Both the position numbers and the translations under genes were made by a program. A stretch of DNA of 12,178 nucleotides from Lachnospiraceae bacterium UBA3863 (GTDB taxonomy: Bacteria > Bacillota > Clostridia > Lachnospirales > Lachnospiraceae), in assembly GCA_002392385.1 (NCBI GenBank), contig DGGX01000164.1, positions 1 through 12,178 of the forward strand. The letters are read 5' to 3'. The notes beneath the pieces were generated by a model that was not told where the DNA came from, did no database searches, and worked only from the letters and a program-made list of their open reading frames with translations. This document shows positions 6,341-11,655 of this stretch, piece after piece (within the stretch, counting starts at the first letter, position 1; each line of letters starts with the position of its first letter).

Positions 6341-6369
6341 AATATAACAGACTCCACCAAGAATCTCAA
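6341..6369 (-). promoter_or_regulatory. promoter for the small RNA and the Abi gene
   Basis: On the - strand TTGAGA (6369-6364) is separated by 17 bases from TATATT (6346-6341); each box matches consensus at five of six positions. The predicted start is near 6334, just before the structured RNA. It is one of the best promoters in the window. Confidence 0.8.
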
Positions 6370-6378
6370 TTGAGTTTC
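6361..6378. promoter_or_regulatory. 18-bp palindrome over the -35 box of the Abi/ncRNA promoter
   Basis: GAATCTCAATTGAGTTTC is a perfect two-fold palindrome except for one symmetric position in each arm. It overlaps the -35 element, a classical repressor position. It does not resemble the TCtCGAAaaTT operators at 7314-7411, so a different regulator would be needed. Confidence 0.5.
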
Positions 6379-6436
6379 GTTAAAAGTACAAAGTCCGAAA
6401 TAGCCAACAAAATGACGTGTTTCCGCAAAAACAACA

Positions 6437-6901
6437 TCACCTCACCTCCATAACCCCCAGCGGCTCCCAGAAAATCACGCAGCCTTCGTACCTGGTGCAG
6501 ATCCCGTACTTCTGCCGGTACCGCTCCAGGGCTTCTGCCAGCAGCTCCTCCGTGACGCCCAGCTCCTCGGCCATCTCATATCTGTTCCGGCAGCCGCGCC
6601 GGTAGGCCCGGACGATACCGGAGAGCCCGATCAGGCGATCGTAGGCCCACATCCGGCCGCGCTGCTCCTGCTTGCGGTTCCCCGCCCGGCTCTGATCCAG
6701 GATGTCTCCTGAGGCCGTGAGGTGGTGGCCGATCTCCTCGGCGAGGATGGACACCTCTTCGGCGGATGTTTCGAGCCTGTCACTTACGGCGATAATCCCG
6801 TCGCAGTACAGGCCCTTGATCCTTTCTGATTTAAACCTTCTTTCTATCACCTCAGCGCCGCTGTCTGCGGCCTGCTGAATAAGCTCCTCCATGACGGTCA
6901 T
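6437..6901 (-). CDS. ImmA/IrrE family metallopeptidase-like protein
   Basis: ImmA-type proteins of mobile elements are zinc peptidases that cut the neighbouring XRE repressor and so trigger induction. The 154-residue protein carries LAEEIGHHLTASGDILD at about 53-69, the place of the HExxH active site. The first His is replaced by Glu (E55-E56-I-G-H59), followed by H60. KQEQRGRMWAYDRLIG at about 77-92 is the usual downstream block with a possible third ligand. From memory, the EELGH form is common in Firmicutes phage members. The start at 6901 has GGGAGGG seven bases upstream; that site can pair with CCCTC (6925-6921) in a small hairpin. It lies directly downstream of the repressor in the same direction, which fits a repressor/antirepressor-protease pair. 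Confidence 0.82.
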   Translation of the reverse strand: MTVMEELIQQAADSGAEVIERRFKSERIKGLYCDGIIAVSDRLETSAEEVSILAEEIGHHLTASGDILDQSRAGNRKQEQRGRMWAYDRLIGLSGIVRAYRRGCRNRYEMAEELGVTEELLAEALERYRQKYGICTRYEGCVIFWEPLGVMEVR

Positions 6902-6958
6902 GCTGTTGCCCTCCCAATCAGAGGGTAGTACAGGAGGTGTCCCAAAATCTGGACAGGC

Positions 6959-7276
6959 TCATTTGCGCTTGGACTTGACGAACATTTTGAACTTCTCAAT
7001 TTCTTCCCATTCATCAGATGTAAATTCATCACCTTCGTGGTGAGCGGCGATGGTGGTGGGAGCGGAGTAAACAATCTTACCTGAAGCCAGGCTTTCCACA
7101 TCGAGACCCAACTCGGTCGTGATCTTCAGAATGTTCTTAATGTTCGCCTTCTCAACACCGCGCTTCAGAATACTATCTAAAGTTGTCCATGGTATATCGA
7201 TCTTCTTACAGAAGTCGGATAAGCTACCGTACTTGCTCAGTATGAGATTCCTAAGTTCCATTTCTACATTATTCAT
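6959..7276 (-). CDS. XRE-family phage repressor (CI-like)
   Basis: A 105-residue DNA-binding protein, probably the lysogeny repressor. I start at the ATG at 7276 because GGGAGG lies seven bases upstream; an open frame back to 7327 would cross the promoter and an operator. The N-terminal helix-turn-helix domain spans about 1-65 (LSDFCKKIDIPWTTLDSILK and the following NILKITTELGLDVESL). The short C-terminal part has no S24 peptidase motif, so self-cleavage by RecA is not expected. That fits control by the ImmA-like protein encoded next. It is divergent from the Cro-like gene, with four operator-like sites between them, and it likely represses the + promoter and controls its own. Confidence 0.87.
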   Translation of the reverse strand: MNNVEMELRNLILSKYGSLSDFCKKIDIPWTTLDSILKRGVEKANIKNILKITTELGLDVESLASGKIVYSAPTTIAAHHEGDEFTSDEWEEIEKFKMFVKSKRK

Positions 7277-7298
7277 ACGCTTACCTCCCGTAATCCTA

Positions 7299-7327
7299 AT
7301 GATACATTCGCTGTGACGAATTTTCAA
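7299..7327 (-). promoter_or_regulatory. promoter of the repressor operon (PRM-like)
   Basis: On the - strand TTGAAA (7327-7322) and TATCAT (7304-7299) are separated by 17 bases. Each box matches consensus at five of six positions. Operator-like site 1 (7314-7329) covers the -35 box, so the repressor could regulate its own transcription. Confidence 0.75.
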
Positions 7328-7411
7328 TAGATATTCTCGAAAAATAGATATTTAATATTGACAGTCACGAAATTTAGAGATATAGTTTACATGAGCCACG
7401 AAAATTCGAGA
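7314..7411. promoter_or_regulatory. four operator-like repeats between the repressor and cro-like genes
   Basis: Four related 16-bp sites sharing CGAA followed by an A/T-rich half occur at 7314-7329, 7335-7350, 7365-7380 and 7396-7411. The best copy is CCACGAAAATTCGAGA, and the consensus resembles TCtCGAAaaTTcGAGA. The CGAA cores start at 7317, 7338, 7368 and 7399, about two, three and three helical turns apart. Site 1 overlaps the - strand -35 box, site 3 lies between the + strand -35 and -10 boxes, and site 4 lies just after the + start point. Confidence 0.7.
7358..7386 (+). promoter_or_regulatory. lytic/early promoter (PR-like)
   Basis: A perfect TTGACA (7358-7363), a 17-base spacer and TATAGT (7381-7386) form a near-consensus promoter reading into the Cro-like gene and the early operon. 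One operator-like site fills the spacer, so a bound repressor would block RNA polymerase. Confidence 0.88.
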
Positions 7412-7434
7412 TTCAAATAGAAAGGAGGTTATTT

Positions 7435-7653
7435 ATGTTTCCGAATCTGGATGCTGAGATGGCAAGAAGAAAAATAACAAGAGGAACACTAGCCGGTCTT
7501 CTGCATATGACTCCCAGTACTCTCTCTATGAAGCTCAATGGCAAGGCCACTTTGACACTGCCTGAGTGCATAAAGATCAGAAATGCTGTGGATGAAAAGC
7601 TGGAGCTCGGCTATCTTTTTGCGTCCGACGAAGACGAAGTGTTGCAGCACTGA
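7435..7653 (+). CDS. Cro-like XRE-family regulator
   Basis: A 72-residue protein made almost entirely of one helix-turn-helix domain, with the helices in ITRGTLAGLLHMTPSTLSMKLNGK at about 14-37 and a third segment LTLPECIKIRNAV. It is the first gene after the early promoter, divergent from the repressor, which is the usual place of Cro. An excellent AAAGGAGG (7421-7428) precedes the ATG. Expected role: bind the shared operators and favour the lytic or excised state. The name Cro is by position; only the XRE fold is read from the sequence. Confidence 0.83.
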   Translation: MFPNLDAEMARRKITRGTLAGLLHMTPSTLSMKLNGKATLTLPECIKIRNAVDEKLELGYLFASDEDEVLQH

Positions 7654-7675
7654 AACAGGAGAACGGAGGGGAAAG

Positions 7676-7924
7676 ATGAAGAAATACGTTTGGGTAGTGA
7701 GCTACCTGGTGAAAGGCAACGACGGCGATGTCGCTGGCTACAGGACGGCTTTTGAGGCGGCGGACGTGATCATGGCGGCTCTGCAGGCCGGGGACTTCTT
7801 CCGGGTAACCTATGGGCCGGACTATGAAACGATCATCACCGGTGTCGCGATCGGCGGTAAGGCCAACGAGTCGCTGATCGGAGAGGTGGTCGGAGACCCG
7901 TTCGCAGTCGACTGGCCGGAGTAA
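7676..7924 (+). CDS. small phage protein of unknown function
   Basis: I do not recognise this 82-residue protein. The start MKKYVWVVSYLVKGNDGD at 7676 is chosen for GGAGGGG just upstream; the frame is open further back, but only by reading through the end of the Cro-like gene out of frame. The sequence alternates short beta-type hydrophobic stretches with charged loops, without cysteines or membrane segments, and looks like a small soluble alpha/beta protein. It sits in the early operon between two regulator genes. Confidence 0.65.
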   Translation: MKKYVWVVSYLVKGNDGDVAGYRTAFEAADVIMAALQAGDFFRVTYGPDYETIITGVAIGGKANESLIGEVVGDPFAVDWPE

Positions 7925-7936
7925 GGAGGTGGGGAA

Positions 7937-8149
7937 GTGATTACAAGAGCAAACCTGATCCGGGGACGGACGAAGATGACCGGGCTTACCATCGCTCAGC
8001 TGGCCCAGAGAGCAGGGATCGTCAGGCAGACGCTGTACGCCCATCTGAAGGATCCCGGCAAGATCACCCTGGCGGAGCTGCGGGCCATCGACATGCAGGT
8101 CCACTTCTCTGACGAGGAGCTGGTGCAGCTGGTAAGGAGGCGGACATGA
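7937..8149 (+). CDS. small helix-turn-helix protein (GTG start)
   Basis: A 70-residue protein starting with GTG at 7937, placed seven bases after AAGGAGG. LTIAQLAQRAGIVRQTLYAHLKD at about 16-38 reads as a helix-turn-helix of the Cro/CI type, followed by the ITLAELRAIDMQVHFSDEELVQL segment common in phage XRE regulators. It could be a second repressor, an activator of the early operon or an excisionase-like factor. No separate xis gene is visible, so this last option deserves a test. Its stop overlaps the next start as ATGA. Confidence 0.77.
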   Translation: MITRANLIRGRTKMTGLTIAQLAQRAGIVRQTLYAHLKDPGKITLAELRAIDMQVHFSDEELVQLVRRRT

Positions 8150-8556
8150 TCACAGCGAGAGACGTAGAGACATGGAGCTGCCCGGATCCGAAAGCGGAGC
8201 GGCCGGCAGTCAGGGTAAAGCGCAGGCCGGCAGTGAAGCCCCGGTTTGAACCGATCATCTACAAGGAGCCGGCGCCAAAGACGGAAGAGCCCAAGGTCGT
8301 CCAGACGTTCTACGAGACGCATCTGGAGAAGGGTACGGTAAATGACAGCGCCGCATCCCTGATCGGCAAGAAGACCCAGTGGACCCGGTGGACGATAAAT
8401 GACCTGTTTGCTGCGGTCCGGATGGACACTGAGGGCCTGACCTACGAACAGATCGGGGAGAAGCTGGGCCGACCGAAGGGCAGCGTACAGAAGAAGATCC
8501 AGGAATGGAGAAAGACACACGGATTAGGCAGGAAGAAGCCGAGGAGGAAGGAATGA
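8146..8556 (+). CDS. putative DNA-binding protein, basic, with C-terminal HTH
   Basis: An unrecognised 136-residue protein. The first half (1-65) is rich in Pro, Lys, Arg and Glu and looks unstructured. The C-terminal part contains WTRWTINDLFAAVRMDTEGL and TYEQIGEKLGRPKGSVQKKI (about 97-116), which looks like a homeodomain-like or sigma-region-4-like helix-turn-helix, and ends in the basic tail GRKKPRRKE. It is coupled to both neighbours by ATGA overlaps. A role as transcription factor or nucleic-acid-binding accessory protein of the early operon is an inference. Confidence 0.65.
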   Translation: MITARDVETWSCPDPKAERPAVRVKRRPAVKPRFEPIIYKEPAPKTEEPKVVQTFYETHLEKGTVNDSAASLIGKKTQWTRWTINDLFAAVRMDTEGLTYEQIGEKLGRPKGSVQKKIQEWRKTHGLGRKKPRRKE

Positions 8557-8723
8557 GGATCATCACAGATATCGCCGTATTCGGACTGATGCTGTTTGGG
8601 AGCATGCTGGACAGTGAGAGCCCGCTCCCGATCCTGGCCTGTGCGGTCTGCCTTGTCTGGCTGTTCATCGCAGCATTAAGAATGCCCCGGAGCGCTGGCA
8701 CGCTTACCGGAGCAGAAGAATGA
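8553..8723 (+). CDS. small membrane protein
   Basis: A 56-residue peptide starting at the ATG at 8553, which overlaps the previous stop as ATGA and has GAGGAAGGA directly upstream. An ATG at 8505 in frame would only add 16 charged residues encoded within the previous gene. Two hydrophobic stretches, ITDIAVFGLMLFGSML (about 4-19) and PLPILACAVCLVWLFIAAL (about 25-43), suggest two membrane helices with a polar tail. Function unknown; small membrane peptides in phage early operons may act in exclusion, but nothing here shows it. Confidence 0.6.
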   Translation: MRIITDIAVFGLMLFGSMLDSESPLPILACAVCLVWLFIAALRMPRSAGTLTGAEE

Positions 8724-8730
8724 ATCTCTA

Positions 8731-8747
8731 AGGTGATTATATCACCT
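8731..8747. promoter_or_regulatory. perfect palindrome upstream of the ParB-like gene
   Basis: AGGTGATTATATCACCT has 7-bp perfect arms around a 3-base centre, between two genes of the operon and about 18 bases before the next start. It could be an operator, a weak hairpin or a ParB-type binding site. No T-run follows, so it is not a terminator. Confidence 0.45.
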
Positions 8748-8764
8748 GGAAAGGTAAGGAAACA

Positions 8765-9568
8765 ATGGGAGCTAAGAAGGTCCTTGAAACGATGGACCAC
8801 GGTATGTTCAAGAGACTTGACGGAAACAGACCAGTCTCTGAGCTCCGTGTCAAAAAGATTATCGGAAGCATCAAGAAAGTTGGGTATGTAACTTCTCCGA
8901 TCGTAGTCAATGAACAGTATCAGGTGATTGACGGGCAGGGCAGACTCGAAGCACTTAAACGACTGAAGATGCCAGTCCATTACATCATCGTGCCGAACGT
9001 AGGAATTGATGAATGCATCGCCATGAACATGAATCAGTCCAACTGGACGCTGATGGACTACATCGGGAGTCACGCGGAAACAGGAAACACTTCCTATATG
9101 TACTTGCTCAACCTGATCAAGGCCTATGGGAAGACTCTCCAGAACAAAGTCATCTTATATGTCGTCACTGGAAAGATCGACGGAAACTACTCGTACATAA
9201 AGGACGGAAGGCTTACCTGTACAGCCTAGGACTACAATCGCGCGCAGAGGATCCTTTCATTCCTTACAGGATTTACGCCTCTGTTCAGAAGAGTGCAAGG
9301 GCACAACGAATACTATTATGAAGCGCTCGCATTCTGCTTTGAAGATCCGGAGATCGATAACGACAGGCTTGTTGAGAAGATGACACAGCTGCAGGGAAAC
9401 CTTTATCCGGTTACCACGATTCTGCAGGCATTCGATGTGCTCGAGGAGATCTACAACAACAGAGCAAGGAAGCGGGTATACATCAAGACCAATTACCGCA
9501 AGGCGATGGATGACAAGTACAGCTGGTATAACACAAGGTACGGAAACAAATACGAGGAGGAAAACTAA
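8765..9568 (+). pseudogene. ParB-fold phage protein interrupted by an in-frame TAG
   Basis: A ParB/sulfiredoxin-fold domain is evident from the N-terminal part, with SPIVVNEQYQVIDGQGRLEA and following residues; DGQGRLEAL is the ParB box. Translation runs from ATG 8765 (TAAGGA upstream) to a TAG at 9227-9229. The same frame then continues for 112 codons (DYNRAQRILSFLTGF onward) to the stop at 9568 with no shift. The downstream part has a conserved-looking C-terminal half including GNLYPVTTILQAFDVLEEI. A single change such as GAG to TAG would explain this. The full-length form would have 267 positions. A GTG at 9293 in frame lacks a convincing ribosome binding site. It is either an inactivated gene, a split product, or a case of amber readthrough. 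Confidence 0.75.
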
Positions 9569-9966
9569 TGACGATTCAACTTACTTTTGACAGCTTTGAC
9601 GACTACTATGCGGGAATCCGCAAGCTGGCTGACTCAATGATGCAGGAGCCTGCAGCGGAAACAGAGTTCGTCCCGGAACCGGAGAAGCCGATCGTGATCA
9701 CCGAGGAGCCGGCAGAAAAGGCACTTGAAGCGGTGCAGGAGCCGGAGAAGGCGGAGCAGAAGGAGCCGAAAGCGGAGCCGGCAGTCACTGAGGACTTCCG
9801 GGTCGAGGTCCGCAGGATCCTGTCCAGGATCAACAAGACGACCGGGACCAAGCTCGCCAGCAAGCTGATCAAAGAGGTCACCGGGAAGGAACGACTGACA
9901 GAGGTGGCGCTGGAGGATCTGCCGGCCCTCATGGAGAAAGCGAAGGAGGTTCTCGATGCCCAGTAA
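9568..9966 (+). CDS. acidic, Pro/Glu-rich phage protein of unknown function
   Basis: A 132-residue protein overlapping the previous stop as TAATG, with GAGGAGGAAAA upstream. The N-terminus MTIQLTFDSFDDYYAGIRKL is followed by a low-complexity stretch (about 28-75) rich in Glu, Pro, Ala and Lys. The C-terminal domain (about 76-132, VEVRRILSRINKTTGTKLAS then TEVALEDLPALMEKAKEVL) is helical. I recall similar C-terminal domains in unknown proteins next to DUF2800 genes in Firmicutes phages, so a link to replication or recombination is plausible but not shown. The 3' end overlaps the next gene by 11 bases. Confidence 0.65.
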   Translation: MTIQLTFDSFDDYYAGIRKLADSMMQEPAAETEFVPEPEKPIVITEEPAEKALEAVQEPEKAEQKEPKAEPAVTEDFRVEVRRILSRINKTTGTKLASKLIKEVTGKERLTEVALEDLPALMEKAKEVLDAQ

Positions 9967-11113
9967 GCACGCCAGGCTCTCGCCCTCCAGTGCAGAGCGG
10001 TGGAAGAACTGCCCCGGATCCGTGGCGCTCTCTGAGCAACTGCCGGCGCCGCCGTCTACATCCTATGCGGATGAAGGGACACTGGCCCACTCCGTGGCAG
10101 AACTGAAACTGAAGAGAAATGAGATCGGGAAGGCAAAGTACCAGAACACTTTCAGGAAGCTGACCAAAGGGAACGAATACTGGTGCGGCGAGATGGACGA
10201 GGCCACCGACTACTACGCCGATACCGTCATGGAGCTCCTGGCAGCCGCCGGAGACGACGCGGAGCTTCTGGTGGAGCAGCAGTTCAGCCTGAGCGAGTGG
10301 GTACCGGAAAGCTTCGGCACATCTGACGCGGTGATCATCGGCGGCAGCACGATTCAGGTGATCGACCTCAAATACGGCAAGGGCGTGAAGGTAAACGCCG
10401 TGGGCAATCCGCAGCTGCGGCTGTACGGCCTCGGAGCTGCCGGCCTTTTCGGAGACCTGTACGATTTCGACACGGTCCGTATGACGATCATCCAGCCCAG
10501 ACTTGATCATGTGAGCACGGAGGAATTGCCGCTGAAGGAGCTCCTGCGGTGGGCAGAGGAGGAGATCCGGCCTGCCGCGAAGGAAGCGATGGAAGGATCT
10601 GACAGGACACAGTGCGGTGACTGGTGCCGATTCTGTCCGGCAAGGGCCGTCTGCAGGACCCGGGCGGAGTACTGCCTCGAGGTCGCAAAGGACGAGTTCA
10701 AGGAGCCGCCGCTCCTCACAGACGAGGAGATCGGGGAGATCCTGAAGCGGGCTGATACGATCCGCAAGTGGGTAGAGGAGATCAGCAGCTACGCCCTTCA
10801 GCAGGCGCTGGACGGCAAGCACTACGACGGCTGGAAGGTCGTGGAGGGCAGGAGCGTCCGCAAGTACGCAGATGAGGCGAAGGTCGCCGAAAAGCTGATC
10901 GGCGAAGGATTCGCGGAGGCCATGCTGTATGAGAGGAAGATGCTCGGGATTTCCGCGATGGAGAAGCTGGTCGGCAAGAAGAGATTCGCAGAGACACTTG
11001 AGGGACTGATCATCAAGCCTGCCGGCAAACCGGTCCTCGTCCCGGAGAGTGATAAGAGGGAAGCTATCAACACTGTAGAACAGGCAAGAGAAGACTTTAA
11101 GGAGGAAGCATGA
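9956..11113 (+). CDS. DUF2800 protein, PD-(D/E)XK (RecB/Cas4-like) nuclease
   Basis: A 385-residue protein of the DUF2800 family found in phage replication clusters. The N-terminal HARLSPSSAERWKNCPGS with C19 and the DEGTLAHSVAE block are typical. The nuclease core shows GTSDAV (D124) and VIDLKYGKG (D137, K139), matching D-x(n)-D-x-K of PD-(D/E)XK enzymes. Four cysteines, C19 and C224-x2-C227-x5-C233, match the Fe-S cluster spacing of AddB/Cas4-type nucleases; C220 and C240 are extra. It probably trims or processes DNA ends during phage recombination or replication. AAGGAGG lies six bases before the ATG. It overlaps both neighbours, ending in ATGA with the DUF2815 gene. The biochemical role is an inference. 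Confidence 0.88.
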   Translation: MPSKHARLSPSSAERWKNCPGSVALSEQLPAPPSTSYADEGTLAHSVAELKLKRNEIGKAKYQNTFRKLTKGNEYWCGEMDEATDYYADTVMELLAAAGDDAELLVEQQFSLSEWVPESFGTSDAVIIGGSTIQVIDLKYGKGVKVNAVGNPQLRLYGLGAAGLFGDLYDFDTVRMTIIQPRLDHVSTEELPLKELLRWAEEEIRPAAKEAMEGSDRTQCGDWCRFCPARAVCRTRAEYCLEVAKDEFKEPPLLTDEEIGEILKRADTIRKWVEEISSYALQQALDGKHYDGWKVVEGRSVRKYADEAKVAEKLIGEGFAEAMLYERKMLGISAMEKLVGKKRFAETLEGLIIKPAGKPVLVPESDKREAINTVEQAREDFKEEA

Positions 11114-11655
11114 GCACAAAGGTCGTAACAGGTAAGGTCAGATTCAGCTATGTCAACATCTTCAGGAGCAGAGCGTTCACGCAGGATCAGGACGCCAAGT
11201 ACAGCATCTGCCTCCTGATCCCCAAGAGCGACAAGGCGACGGTCAAGAAGATCCGCGCCGCGATCGACGAGGCGGTACAGGAAGGCATCAGCTCCAAGTG
11301 GAACGGAAAGAAGCCCGCAAGCCTCAAGCTCCCGCTGCGCGACGGCGACGAAGAGAGGGCCGCCGAGGCTCCCGAGTACGAGGGCATGTTCTTCCTGAAT
11401 GCCAACAGCACCCAGAAGCCCGGGATCGTGGACAAGGACAGGAACGAGATCCTGGATCCGGATGAGGTATACAGCGGCTGCTGGGGACGCGCTTCGATCA
11501 ACTTCTACGCCTTCAACACGAACGGCAACAGAGGCATCGGTGTGGGCCTCAACAACATCCAGAAACTGAAGGACGGGGAGCATCTGGGCAGTGCCAGGAT
11601 GTCCGCTGAGGACGACTTCGACGATGACTACGAAGACGATGAGGACGACTTCTGA
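11110..11655 (+). CDS. DUF2815 protein, ssDNA-binding-like
   Basis: A 181-residue protein of the DUF2815 family, related in fold and context to T7 gp2.5-like single-stranded DNA-binding proteins. The body (about 1-155) is a beta-rich OB-type domain with GKVRFSYVNIFRSRAF at the start and SGCWGRASINFYAFN near 122-136. The tail is strongly acidic and ends in an aromatic residue (DDDYEDDEDDF). Such tails in gp2.5 and SSB recruit the polymerase and other replication proteins, which fits the DNA polymerase gene that starts one base into its stop codon. AAGGAGG precedes the ATG, which overlaps the previous stop as ATGA. Confidence 0.86.
   Translation: MSTKVVTGKVRFSYVNIFRSRAFTQDQDAKYSICLLIPKSDKATVKKIRAAIDEAVQEGISSKWNGKKPASLKLPLRDGDEERAAEAPEYEGMFFLNANSTQKPGIVDKDRNEILDPDEVYSGCWGRASINFYAFNTNGNRGIGVGLNNIQKLKDGEHLGSARMSAEDDFDDDYEDDEDDF

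Noticed and set aside
9293..9568. Separate small gene starting at GTG 9293
   Set aside because: It is in the same frame as the interrupted ParB-fold gene and lacks a convincing ribosome binding site; best read as that gene's 3' part.
9929..11119. 396-codon open frame on the - strand opposite the DUF2800 gene
   Set aside because: Same explanation: a shadow frame over a recognised gene with good ribosome binding site and overlaps.
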